The notes under the pieces: model-generated | What the model saw: the letters and a program-made list of their open reading frames with translations, nothing else | Database searches by the model: none | What the model was told of the DNA's origin: nothing | DNA from: Mugil cephalus | Taxonomy: Eukaryota > Chordata > Actinopteri > Mugiliformes > Mugilidae | DNA: 64,000 nt | Assembly (NCBI RefSeq): GCF_022458985.1 | Contig: NC_061771.1 | Location: forward strand, 30,740,322-30,804,321 | Direction: 5' to 3' | Shown here: positions 52,539 to 63,900 of the stretch, one piece after another | Layout: every line of letters begins with the position of its first letter | Numbering within the stretch: the first letter of the stretch is position 1 | Program-made: the position numbers and the translations under genes

Positions 52539-55500
52539 TCAGCAGCAGCCTCCGGACGAGGTGGTGACCGGCTTGCTGTGGATCTTGACGTTGGACTTCT
52601 CAGAGGAGCCGGCCGTGGCCCCGGGGCCCATCCTCTTCTTGATCTCGGCCGCCATGGTCATGAAGGCTTGCTCCACGTTGGTGGCGCTCTTGGCGCTGGT
52701 CTCCAGGAAGGGGATCCCCAAGTTATCGGCGAACTCCTGTTGAAGAGACGAGAGTTAAAGAAGTTGAACTCATAAAGGTTTACTTAGAAACTGACTTATT
52801 TCACACAGGATGTTGAAAAAGGGAAACAATAACATCAATAGCAGCTCTTCTTGGTCTACCAGCTAACTAATAGTAGCTCACCCTAGCTTCCATGTAAACT
52901 AACAGTATCTCTTTCTAGCCTCCCAGCTAACTAATAGTAGCTCATCCTAGCCTCACGGCTAACTAAAAGTAGCTCTTCCTAGCCTCCCTGTTAACTAATA
53001 GAAGCTCTTCCTAGCATCCCTGGTAACTAATTATAGCGCTTCCTAGCCTCCCAGCTAATAGTAGCTCATCCCAGCCTCCCAGCTAACTAACAGTAGCTCT
53101 TCCTAGCCTCCCAGCTAATAGTAACTCTTCCTAGCCTCCCAGCTAACTAATAGTAGCTCTTCCTAGCCTCCCAGCTAACTAACAGTAGCTCTTCCTAGCC
53201 TCCCTGTAAATTAACAGTAGCTCTTCCTAGCCTCCCAGCGAATAGTAACTCTTACTAGCCTTCCTGTTAACTAATAGTAACTCTTCCTAGCATCCCAGCT
53301 AACTAACAGTAGCTCTTCCTCTTCCCTTCATTGTAGTTTTCTAATGTTAGTTTGTATCCAGACCTTCATATTCTGCACAATGACACTGACAAGTTGCTAA
53401 TGCTAGCAGGTTCGCATTCACGTCACATTTAAAAACAATTATCTTAATCTTCATACTCTTCCCCTGGTCTCATTTCAACTCTCTGAACATGTTTAGCGGT
53501 CAGGTGTTAGCGTGGTGCCCACTGACCTTTGCTGTGGTGTAATCCACAACCTTCTTCGTTGTGAGGTCACACTTGTTGCCTACTAGCAGCTTGTTGACGT
53601 TCTCGCTGGCGTAGCGGTCGATCTCCTGTAGCCACTGTTTGACATTGTTGAAGGACTCCTGAGGACGGGAGACAGAAACACCATCAACACCGACTTTAAT
53701 CACACAAAAGACCCATGGTGTCCACAAGATGGCCGACAGAAAGCTTAGAAGAAAAGAACTACAACAAGAAAATAAACACCTTAAACACCCATAAAGTCCT
53801 GAGTCTTCTCTGATAATTACAGGTGTGGATAGTGTGGCCTCTAGGGGGCGCTGCGGAGCAACACAGGCTTGTGGCTGATAAATATAAGGGTTTTAAAACA
53901 TTTGCTTTAAATGTATGGCTCTTTTATATCTCTTTAATATCTCAGCAGTTTGTGAGATTTAATTTTAATAAAAACAAAGATTAAAAATAAGAGAAATACC
54001 AGAGTACTGTACATGTCTACAGCCTGAATTCAACCAATCTGCTGATTTATAATTTTCCTTTGTTTTTTAGGTCTGTCTTAAAGAAAGGTGACTGGAGCTC
54101 TACAGTTTCTTGAATCCAGGAATGGATCAGCGTTCATATAAAAACCGTGCTACTCTGTTGTTGTTTTTTTTTATTAGTTTATCTTTAGTTTCTTTACAGA
54201 CAGAGGTAAAGGAATGAAGGAGGATCAAAGGAAGAAAGGAAGGAAAAAATGAAGTTTGAATGTTGCTCTGACCTGATCCGTCACGTCGTAAACTACTATG
54301 ATGCCGTGGGCTCCTCTGTAGTAACTGGATGTGATGGTGCGGAAGCGTTCCTGACCGGCGGTATCCCACTGAGGAGGCAAAACATCAACATTATCAACAG
54401 TAAAACACTTTACATCCAGTCTGTGTGTAAATTAGCAGCAGCGCCACCATGTGGTCAGTAGAATATTGTATCAGCTGATGTCTCTGATGGATCTCTACCT
54501 ACAACTGGACCAGAACCAGGAACATGGTGGTTGTTGACTTGGAGACATGATCCAGATTTAGGAACAAGACGGAAACAAGTTAAGATCTTTAATGTAGAGA
54601 TAAAGACAGAAGGACAGATGAAAGGAAGGAAGGGAGGATGGAAAGAGGAAGGAAAGGTTGGAAGGATGGAAAGAAAGATGAAAGGAACAAGAAATGAAGG
54701 AGAGAGGGAGAAAGGAAGGAGGGAAGCTTCTATCCTCATAGGAACCAGATCACTGATGAGGGAAGGAAGGAAGGAGGGGGAAGGAAGGATGGAACGAACA
54801 GAAAAGGAAATAGGGAGGAAAGAATAAAGGAAGGAGCGAGGGAGGAAAGAGGAACTAAACGTTGGAGAAAGGAAAGAAGAAAGAAAGTAAAGAGGAAGGA
54901 AGGAAACAAAGATGAAAGGAAGGAGAAATGAAGATAGGAGATAGGAATGAAGGAAGGAAGGAAGGAAGGAAGGAAGGAAGGAAGGAAGGAAGGAAGGAAG
55001 GATGAAAGATGGAAAAAGGAAGGAAAGGTTGGAAGGAAGAAAAGAAGAAATTAAAGAGGAAAGGAAGAAGAAATTAAGGAAAGAAGAAATTAAGCTTCTA
55101 TCTTCACTTTTCCTTCATTTCTCAGAGGAACCAGGTCACTGATGAAGGAAGGAAAAGGAAATAGGAAGGACAGAAGAAAGGAGGGAAGGAAGGAAGCTTC
55201 CGCCCTCACATCACTGCTGAGCTGCTTGTTGTGTGCGTCATGACTTGTGGAGATGAGACGCATTTTGGAACAAGCTGTGAAGTCTCCTCCTCCTCCTACT
55301 GAACCATCTCCTGAGTTTAGGTTTGTTTCTGCTTTAGTTTCATTAGCAGCTCCAGTGTTCACACCTGGACTCTAGAGACCAGATCACGGTTCACACCTGG
55401 ACTCTGATCTGGACTCTAGAGACCAGATCAGGATGGACGTTAATGTGAGGTCTGAATGAGGCTTATCAGTGAACTCCTTACAATCTGTAGCTTTATGGTC

Positions 55501-56786
55501 TTCCCGTCCAGCTCAATGGTCCTGATCTTGAAGTCCACGCCGATGGTGCTGATATAGCTCTCTGTGTACGTGTCATCCTGGGATCAAAGACACACACACA
55601 GGACGTCAGGCTACTGAGTGCCACGCTGCTGATGGTGAGAAGGACATTAAACAAAACCTACCGCGAACCGGAGGAGGAGACAAGACTTTCCAACGCCAGA
55701 GTCACCAATCAGGAGCAGCTTGAATAAATAGTCACTGTGAAGACACAAAGCATTGCAGTCACGGTACATCCCACAATAAAAAAATAAATAAATAAACCAA
55801 GTTGACAGTCCACTTGGATAAAACATCATCATCGTCATCATCATGGTCGGAAAGTGCGAAAATTACATAGATGACTGAAATTTTTCAGTGAAAGCAACAC
55901 TGAGACCCAGGACTAAGCAGCAGACAGTGACAAACCCAAATTATGCTAAATTTCTTAAGAAATTACATTTTTTATTAAAAGGGCAGGTTGTTAAATGTAA
56001 GCTTTCACCCAGTTTACTTGCTATTTTTGAACTAAAACAAATAGAAAAAGTTTGGTGTTGTTGTTACTTATAGGTTATTATTCTGTCATCTTAGTGGTCC
56101 GGCCCACTTCAGATCAGATTGGACTGGATGTGTCCCCAAACTAAAATGACTCCTCATTTAGGACAAAACTAGACCAGAACAACTGATAATCAGCCGGTGT
56201 GAACATTAAAAGATTAATTAGACCCATAAAACCACGATCAGCTGATGAAATAACACGTCTGTCTGACCGGTTATTTATCAACAGTATTTAATCTGTCATG
56301 ATTTCAGAGGATTCGTCGATTAAATGTCGATTCTTTGTCATATTTTCGACGGTGGATCGACCAAACCGGATCAGTGTGAGGACTTTGAAGGCGTTTATGG
56401 AGGAAATAACTCTTAAACAAACGCTGATGTGAAGTAACGCTGATATTAGCCAACCACCACCGACCAACTCCCTGTCAGCTGCGGATAAACGGAACCGAGC
56501 CGTCGGTGACTTCGGCCCGGATCGGTTCGAGTGTTTCGCTTCGCTTCGTGAACCCCTGTCCGAGCTGTCACCACAACCGAGCCTCCGTGTAAACAACTAA
56601 ATCCTCAATACGTAGCAGCTCATAGTTAGTTAGGTTAGGCTATCCTAGCCTAACCTAGCCTAGCCGCCTAGCCTAGCCTAGCCTAGCCTAGCCGCCTAGC
56701 CTAGCTTTCACCGGCTGAGCTGACAGCTTCAACCCCGGAGCTGTCAGAAACGGCACCAAACCCGCCACTTACTACTCGGGATTCAT
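52539..56786 (-). CDS. rab1a: Rab1 small GTPase, six coding exons
   Basis: Exons on the minus strand: 56773-56786, 55662-55734, 55482-55577, 54273-54368, 53527-53658 and 52539-52736; all introns are GT-AG. The joined frame is 609 bases, giving 202 residues starting MNPEYDYLFK. An in-frame TAG nine bases upstream fixes the start; mammalian RAB1A has three more N-terminal residues. Motifs: GDSGVGKS (phosphate loop), TIGVDF (switch I), WDTAGQE (switch II), NKCD and ETSAK (guanine binding), and a C-terminal GGCC geranylgeranylation site. Rab1 controls ER-to-Golgi vesicle traffic and autophagy initiation. The tail [14 protein letters not shown] is of the Rab1A rather than Rab1B type, but fish have duplicates, so the exact paralogue is not certain. 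It is the only clear non-TRIM cellular gene in the window. Confidence 0.97.
52840..53330. repeat. 32-bp minisatellite in rab1a intron 5
   Basis: About 15 tandem units of the type 'cctcccagctaactaatagt' plus 'agctcttcctag', some shortened by 4 bp through loss of AACT. It fills most of the last intron. Confidence 0.9.
54590..55200. repeat. purine-rich tract with GGAA array in rab1a intron 3
   Basis: The plus strand is strongly G/A over about 600 bp, with an uninterrupted AGGA/GGAA tetranucleotide array at 54951-55001 (about 12 units). Transcribed from the minus strand, so the pre-mRNA is pyrimidine-rich here. Confidence 0.9.
56625..56706. repeat. CCTAG pentanucleotide repeat in rab1a intron 1
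   Basis: Repeated CCTAG/GCCTA units interrupted twice by CCGCCTAG, lying about 70 bases inside the first intron from its donor. Confidence 0.85.
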
Positions 56787-56946
56787 CGTTGACTACAGGG
56801 TACAAAGTTTCGTCGCCGTGAATGCAGCTGGAGCTGGTTGCAGATGAATCCTGGACCGGCCTCGTAGTGAAGAAAATTCGCCGTTTTTTTGTGAAGAAGA
56901 AACTGGCTAAACGGGTTGTCGCAGCCTGAACAGCATAATCGAATCA

Positions 56947-57012
56947 AATATGGCTGCCTCTCTGACGACCTACCCGGAAATACCAGGCGATAGGAATCAT
57001 GGGTAGTGTAGT
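56947..57012 (-). promoter_or_regulatory. rab1a core promoter motifs
   Basis: On the minus strand: ACTACACTACCCA (57000-57012), matching the known ACTAYRNNNCCCR promoter motif; TTCCGG (56974-56979), an ETS-type site; and GCCATATT (56947-56954), a YY1-type site near the likely start. No TATA box. This combination is typical of housekeeping promoters. The 5' untranslated region runs from about 56,950 to 56,787. Confidence 0.6.
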
Positions 57013-57139
57013 GGTATGACGATGGGCGTTTACACAGAGTCTGAGGAAGAAAGAGTCATTTTCATTTAGTAAAAATTCTATATTTTACATTTGTTGATAT
57101 TAAATTTTACTTTAGAAACTAAATTATAAACTTAAAATA

Positions 57140-57330
57140 CTATACTAAATATTTGTCATAACTGCTGATCAGTGGTTTACAGCAGCTTGGAGGAATTTGA
57201 TCCCATTCTTCAGAACACAACCAATTCAGTTGTAAGATGTTGGTGGGTTTCCTCACATGAATGATGCTTCCGGTCCTTCCACAACATTTCTTTTGGATTG
57301 AGGGCAGGACTTTAACTTGGCTGTTCCTAA
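57140..57330 (-). mobile_element. Tc1-type transposase C-terminal relic
   Basis: Minus-strand HVRKPTNILQLNWLCSEEWD and IPPSCCKPLISSYDKYL match the conserved Tc1 C-terminus (HxRKPxN...EEWxxIPxxxCxxLIxSYxKxL). Upstream catalytic parts are degraded or absent. Confidence 0.75.
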
Positions 57331-57339
57331 ACATTCATC

Positions 57340-59360
57340 TTGTTCTTCTTTAACCGTTCTCTTTGAGAACCTACCACTTTGACTCTGAAATTACCTTGTA
57401 ATCCCAAGGGTGCACCAATATTTGCATCTCACACAGATGTAATATTGGCTCATTTTCCTGAATAAATGAACAAGTATAATGTTTCTGCGTTATATTGGGT
57501 TGCTTCCAGCACTTGTTCTGAGTCAACATTATGTTGAAATGTAGAAAATTCTGAACGAAGTAAAAACTATATCCAGTATATGTGTGTGTGTTCTGTAGTC
57601 AGCACAGAAACTAATACAACGAGGGGGTTAAGAAATCAGAAGGTATTTAAAAGCATGCAGTGTCTGGGTCAGACTAATGTGGCGAAATAAACTGAGGCTG
57701 CAGCTGCAAAATCGCAATCTCCCCTGAGTTTCGACTATAGAGTGTAAGCAAACCTCGTTCAGATTTATTTTTAGGGAGTTTGCAACCAATTTGTTAGAAA
57801 GGTGTATGCAGTAGTACCATTGCTACTGCTTATCCAAACACAACACATGTAATGTAACTAATCAAACTTGTTCGCCCTTTATTTCTGAGAGCTGTCACCT
57901 TTGCTCTAAACATATAAGTCTGGATTTAAAACACATTTAACTGGACTTTAAACGTGTTACTGAGTGAAAGATGAATACTGCATACTTCTTTAGAAGAGAG
58001 AGAAAAGGTAAGGAGGTGGTGCAGTGATCAACAAACAGGGACCTCTATCTTTCTCTAAAGTTTGTCCTACAAAATTCTCACAAAACTCACATTCACATTT
58101 GCAAACAGTGACGTCTTCACACAGTAATATAAATGCATTTTATTTAAAATGCATTTGAAATTATATTTTACAAACCACACCCACTGAATCACAGAATATC
58201 ACTTAATACGTTTTTGGTCTTAAACAAAATCTTTCAGAAATTAAGTTAAACAGTTACACAACACTTGTGTGCCTCACACGGGGCGCCATTTATGTTGTGC
58301 CACAGTGTTATTCAGATCAAATGCACTAAACTACTTAGGGAATCCATTTTGTAATTACTAATCAGACTCAAAATGATCATGTCATGTTTACAGATAGTAA
58401 AGGGAAAATGCAGTATGCACTCTAGTCCAACTAAATGCAAAGAAGGGTTTGTGTTTGAGTATTTGTGTGTGTGGGTTTGTTTTGCCACTGACTTCATCAT
58501 TTTGTTTGGGAACATGAAGTATGAATCTGAATTTGATTCTCAGCTTCCTTTTGATTGTGTTCACAACAAGCTAAAACCATTTATACACATAATCAACTTG
58601 ACTTTTCAGTCAATCAATTTTACTTGAAAAATGGTTTCATTTACAGATTTGAGATATTCCTTCACTGTTTCTTTATAATTAAGCAAACAAAGGGTTTGGA
58701 TTGTTTTTGTAAACCAGGCAAATGAAAGAAAGCAAGAACAAACCAACAAAAAGGACAAATCAAAAATTCTACAAGTCCAGCTGACCTTATTCAACGCTTC
58801 TTTGGATTACCATGACCTGGATGACTGAGAACCTTCACAGACATATCAAGAATTTGGTTACTTCATCAACACCACAAGACTTTGATGTCCACAGAAGACA
58901 GCCATGGTGTTGTAGTGGTAAAGTAAAACCCTTCATCACATCCAGACAAGTGAAGAACACTCCAAGAGAGGTAGGTGTATCAATATCCAATAGAGAAACC
59001 TACACAAAAAGAGAATAGTGAGGTTTCATCACAAGAAGGAAACTATTCATGAACCTTGAAATCAGGAAGACCGATAATACACAACCAAAACTATCCTTGT
59101 AAAGCTTCATAAACCACAAAAGGCTTTCTTTGATTTTCTGGAGTGTGCAGATGTCGAATATGTCTTCTTGAATAATCTCATACTGTTTGGGAAGGGGAAG
59201 TCTTATTTTCAATGATGTCACAGGACACTCGTGTTAAAATATCAGGGGAATTTTGTCAAGATGAATACGAAGTCATTAAGTCTGGAAAATGACAGAAAAA
59301 AGACAGATTCAACTGACAATGACCCACATCCTTACTAATCAATTTCATTTGAGTGATTCA
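57340..59360. other. intergenic, no gene seen
   Basis: AT-rich DNA with only short open frames. 58,800-59,220 looks like an old interspersed repeat but I cannot name it. Confidence 0.45.
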
Positions 59361-59361
59361 A

Positions 59362-59462
59362 GGGATGATCAGAGGTGCAGTGCTTTTACCACAATGATTC
59401 AAGTTTTAGAAAATATGTCTCTGGGGAAGCTGGAAAATTGTTCCTCACATCACTATCTGGAA
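59362..59462 (-). pseudogene. tiny TRIM SPRY relic
   Basis: Two short matches on the minus strand: GKSTAPLII (family GGKNSAPLII) at about 59,362-59,400, and SDVRNNFPASP (family SDVRKNLPDNP) at about 59,420-59,460. The roughly 130 residues between them are deleted. It lies immediately 3' of the intact TRIM at 59533. Confidence 0.65.
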
Positions 59463-59532
59463 GTGTAGATGGATTAAAGTGTGAAGATCAGTAAGTTTAT
59501 TCATTGATCTCAAAGCTTCATCCTTAAATGGA

Positions 59533-61176
59533 TCAGACAGTTTGATTGACAGGACAGATGATCAGAGGTGCAGAGTTTTTGCCACCATGGTTCAACTCAG
59601 GACTGAAGAATGGGTAAAGTTTGTCATTGAAAGAGCAGCCAGTAAAGGAGTAGATAAGAGCTGCAGTATCTACGTCATGAAAGGAGACCAGACCCTCCTC
59701 ATAATCCACAAACACCCCCACCATCTCAGGTTGAGAACCAAGAGAGAGACGCACTGGAGGTCTAGTACTGACTTTGTATTCATTTCCATTTCTCAACCAT
59801 ACAGTCCAGAAACCTTTCTGGGGACTTGCTATGATGTCTCCCTTCCTGTTGACTGACTCTCTGGCCACTCCTAGATCCCATTTAGTCTTTCCTTTAACCT
59901 GAACCTGAAAATAAAATCTGCCTGATGGGAAACTATTCATTCCGAAAACACATGGACATTTAGAAAATCTCTCTGGGTTGTCTGGAAGATTCTTCCTCAT
60001 GTCATCACAGTGAACTTGTTTTCCATCATCAGACAAGATGAGGTAAGGATTTGCTGTATCAGGATCTAGAGTCACATCCACTGCATACTGCTGGACCCTC
60101 TTCAGCTCAGCCTCAAGCAGCTTCTTCATGTTTTTCCTAAGCTTCTCCTCCAGCTGAGTTACAGCTCTCACCACAGTCCCCTCATATGATGGTGGACGGA
60201 TGCTGACCTCTGTCCAGTCCTTGGTGGGTGGAGCAGCTTTCAGGGAGGAGAAGCTTTGGAGGAGGTGGAGTTGGTCTTCAGAGCGTGAGAGCTGCTTTAC
60301 CTCAGAGCTCCTCTTCATCAGCTCAGAGACTTCCTGTTCCAGATCTTTGATCAAACCTTCAGCCTGTTTCTCTGTTGTTTTCTGTTTGTCTTCGATCTCC
60401 TTTATGAGCTGGTCCAGGCCTCTCTCAACAGACTCCTTCAGAGCAGTGAAGACCTGAACACCTTCTGCTTTCTCTCTGTCTGCAGCATCTTTACTCATCT
60501 TCACTAACTCTTTCATCTCCTCAATCTTCAGTCGTCTCTTCTTGATCATCTGCTGAATTTCATCCTCTGTCTTCCCCAGCTCTGCCTTCTTTCCTTCATA
60601 TTCTTCTTTCAGAGGAACAAACTCATGTGTCTTGTGGTCTAAAACAGAGCAGAGCATGCAGACACATGTCTGGTCGGTCTTACAGAATAGCTCCAGAGGT
60701 TTATCGTGTTTCCTACACATCCAGTCTTCCAGGTTGTCCACAGGGTGGATCAGCTGATGTCGTTTCAGGCCTGACATTGTCAGATGAGGCTGCAGGTGCG
60801 AGTCACAGTAGGAGAGCAGACACACCAGGCAGGACTTCAGGGCCTTCAGTTTGGTTCCAGTGCAGACGTCACAGGGAACTTCTCCTGGTTTGGCAGCTTG
60901 TCGCTCTGAGCTGCTGCTGCTGGCTTTCTGTTGAGCTTCATGTCTGAACTCAACAACCAGCTCAGATAACAAAGTGTTGATTCTCAGCTGAGGTCTAGTG
61001 TAGAACATCTCTTTACATATTGGACACTGGAACGTGTCATTATGATCCCAGTGTTGAGTGATGCAGTGTTTACAGAAGTTGTGTCCACATGATGTAGTGA
61101 CTGGATCAGTGAACACATCCAGACAGATGGAGCACAGAATCTGATCTTCAGATCTCAGACATCTGGCAGCAGACAT
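59533..61176 (-). CDS. TRIM E3 ubiquitin ligase, TRIM39/bloodthirsty-like, intact
   Basis: 547 residues in one exon. RING ligands are complete, with loop DHNDTFQCPIC; B-box2 starts CRKHDKPLELFC; then coiled coil and PRY/SPRY (LDPDTANPYLIL, WDLGVARESVNRK, VDYEEGLVSF, ending CPVNQTV). The SPRY loop after LRNGN is EYKVSTRPPVRLSLGSQPEM. The ATG is nine bases after the acceptor; the intron is 61186-61377 and the leader ends at 61378. It lies about 2.7 kb upstream of the rab1a promoter on the same strand. Predicted cytoplasmic E3 ubiquitin ligase of the fish immune-type TRIM expansion; substrate unknown. Confidence 0.95.
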   Translation of the reverse strand: MSAARCLRSEDQILCSICLDVFTDPVTTSCGHNFCKHCITQHWDHNDTFQCPICKEMFYTRPQLRINTLLSELVVEFRHEAQQKASSSSSERQAAKPGEVPCDVCTGTKLKALKSCLVCLLSYCDSHLQPHLTMSGLKRHQLIHPVDNLEDWMCRKHDKPLELFCKTDQTCVCMLCSVLDHKTHEFVPLKEEYEGKKAELGKTEDEIQQMIKKRRLKIEEMKELVKMSKDAADREKAEGVQVFTALKESVERGLDQLIKEIEDKQKTTEKQAEGLIKDLEQEVSELMKRSSEVKQLSRSEDQLHLLQSFSSLKAAPPTKDWTEVSIRPPSYEGTVVRAVTQLEEKLRKNMKKLLEAELKRVQQYAVDVTLDPDTANPYLILSDDGKQVHCDDMRKNLPDNPERFSKCPCVFGMNSFPSGRFYFQVQVKGKTKWDLGVARESVNRKGDIIASPQKGFWTVWLRNGNEYKVSTRPPVRLSLGSQPEMVGVFVDYEEGLVSFHDVDTAALIYSFTGCSFNDKLYPFFSPELNHGGKNSAPLIICPVNQTV

Positions 61177-61185
61177 GTCTACACC

Positions 61186-61540
61186 CTGACAACAAGAGAA
61201 AAAGAGAGAAAAACACAGATTAAATAGAGATTTTTTGGTTATTGATGAGTTATTGAACTTCTAAAGAAACATGCTGAGTCAGTGTGAAGTGGAAAGAGTG
61301 GAACTTCCTGTTGGACTGAAGCTCTAAGTTTTGATGCTGGTTGTTGAAACACAGTAAATATTATCAGCTGTACTCACCAGTATTTGAGTCAGATGTTGTG
61401 AAAGAACAGATGAACTCAGTTGAATTTTCTCCAGACAGAAACACAGAAATTTGTCCTGAATGCAGCTCTGCCGTTGCTCTGACAAACTTTGACTTTCAGT
61501 TCAGGAAAGTCACATTGAATCTGGTCTTTACAATTTTATT
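61186..61540 (-). other. intron and leader exon of the 59533-61176 TRIM
   Basis: Donor GTGAGT at 61372-61377, acceptor CTTGTTGTCAG. The leader runs from 61378 to about 61,540, with the family sequence (…gcagctctgccgttgctctg…). Confidence 0.6.
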
Positions 61541-61639
61541 TCTCCTAAGACTGCTGCTCTGTTGTGTCCTGCTTCTTGTTCAGACACAATGAGATTGAAA
61601 TACAGCGAAAGCTTTGCTTATTTTATTTCCTGGTGTAGA

Positions 61640-62500
61640 TTCATTTCAGGTCATAAATAGAGATCAATAGGTCTGTTTTACAACCATCTGTAGCTCCACC
61701 TCAGTCTAAAGTTCAACAAGTTCATCCGATGGTTGATGTTATGTTGACCTCTGCTGGCCAAAGAGAACAACAACATCAGTCTTGACTACCACAGCTCTGT
61801 ATTATTAAACTGAACTAGACATTAAATTTATCAGTACTCCTCATCTTGATAATATTGCTCATCTAAGCACATCTGATTTTACTAATCACCTTGATTTGTG
61901 GGAATTGTCCGGGGTATGACGTTCTGCTCATAAATACAAGTACTTTGCTTCTATAACTGTATTGTAAATGTCTAATTTCTGTCATTTCAGTAGACATGAC
62001 AGGAAAAGTAAAGGATGTGGTGTAGTAATAAATGTACATCTTAATTTAGTATTTTCTACCAGAATTTAATCTGTAAATTAATTAAGCATTTTACTTTTAT
62101 CGATCATTGCTCTGAAACTGATGTTCAAATTGTTTCAGACAGGAAAAGAAAAGAAAGAAAGACATATAATTTAAAATACATGTTCCGAACAGTGGCCCAC
62201 AGCAAAGTTGTAATGAAATGTGAATATCACTTTCAATCCTTAGTTTGTAATATATAACCAGACATTGGTCGTGATACCATGAGAGCAGCCGTGGAAGTGA
62301 CCTGTTGAAGAAAACTACAGAAGAGATCAACTGGACAGACAGTGTAAGGAAAAGTCTCGTATGGGATGAACTTTTCCATATGGCTAATAATGTTGGCCTC
62401 TCACACAGGGATCCTTCAGAGCTTTCCTGTGGAGATGCAGAGGGTTGCTTTACTACATCCACACTGTCATGTACAGTATGGAACTTCTAGAAGCTGAGGG
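61640..62500. other. no gene seen
   Basis: Intergenic sequence. The open frame at 62,097-62,462 on the minus strand has no recognisable domain. Confidence 0.4.
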
Positions 62501-63900
62501 CACAAGTGAATTGTTAGCACTAAAAGATGTTGTTGATGATGCACATTCACGGGGTAATGTCAATTGAGTTAGCTCATCCAGATACAACTACCACACCGTT
62601 TACAGATGCAACAAGTGTTATCACTGCTGACAAAGCAGACACCCAGGTATTGGCTGAAACTTAATACAGTGTCTCATTGAGCTATGCCAATGTTTTCAAA
62701 GATAATGTTCAGAAAATGCTTTTGGAGTATGAGGAATTAAGAAAAAATGTAGCCAATTTATGAACATTCCCACTCCACAGGCCACTATGCAACCCACAAG
62801 AGCCCTTAGGTAACCAAACACAACAGCACATTAACCTTTTCTTGGAAATCCTTAATTGGCTGTATCCAGCCGACGAAAAGGATAATTAAAACTGACTCAC
62901 CCATAAACAACGTCACTAAGGTCAGAGAGCCACTACTATCCCAGCTACCCCAGACAGTTTGATATCAGTGTGGGAGTCACCAGTGGATGTAAGTCATCTT
63001 GAGAAAGAGGAGCAAGAAATTGTGAACAAAATGCTGTATGAGGAGCCATCTGTCCCTAAACCTCAAAGGTGACTTTCCTGTACAGAAGGCTAACCACTGG
63101 TTTCTGAAGTAAAGGAGTACATGAAAGCTCCTTTGGCAAATGGTTGGTTCATAAAGTCAAAGTCTCACAGGCATGTATTGGCTCACTGCACCTTTGCACT
63201 GATAAATCCAGAAAACCATCCCGGTCCCTTTGCCTCTGTTCTATTATCTGAACGATACTTTGGGGCACCCATGGTTCAGTATTCTTGATCAGGATATGGT
63301 CTACCATCAAGGGTAAATGGCAGAAGGCTCAAGACACCTTGAGACACTTCTTAAGCTGTATTAATGAGTATGGATACCTTTTTGCCTTCCTGCCGGTGTA
63401 TGGAAAAGATGTGTGACTACTGGTGCATTCCCTAACAATTTTCCAGCTCCCAAAAACATGGCATGAAATTAAGAACTGAGAAATGTGAGAGGTATGTAGG
63501 TCGACTTGTATCTTCAGACGGTGTTCAAATTAGCCCAATAGACATGGAGGTAATGCAGTCACTTAAGGCCAAAACACCCCAGACAGTGGAGCATGTGAGA
63601 AGGCTCTATTACTGCAGTTACATACAGGACTTTTCATGCATAGCAAAACCTGTGCACATGCTTCTCTAAGATAAATACTAGCAAGTCACTGGTACAACCT
63701 TGAGAAACATAGAAAAATGGTCCTCAGCTGTCCTCCAAGGTCCCTGTGGAGTGAACCAGGGAGCACCAGAGAGTGGTGTAGAAACTCATTGGCATCCTTA
63801 CCAACCCTCTGGTTTTAGCATACCCAGACTTCAACCAACCATGGTACACCTCCAAACAGACACCAGAAGGTTTTGATCCAACCTATTTGTCTTGGATCTG
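62500..63900 (+). mobile_element. Ty3/gypsy retrotransposon, decayed
   Basis: The readable part at 63,463-63,669 is the end of RT and the connection to RNase H (KCERYVGRLVSSDG, then YIQDFSCIAKPVHMLL). Flanking frames are broken; upstream, 'QKMLLEYEELRKNVANL' and a pre-RT region can be guessed, and downstream an RNase H start (LAYPDFNQP). No LTRs are visible within the window. It is distinct from the gypsy at 33.9-36.7 kb. Confidence 0.7.

Noticed and set aside
52840-53330. Regular 32-bp repeats considered as a CRISPR array
   Set aside because: Units are directly tandem with no unique spacers, in a eukaryotic intron; this is a minisatellite.
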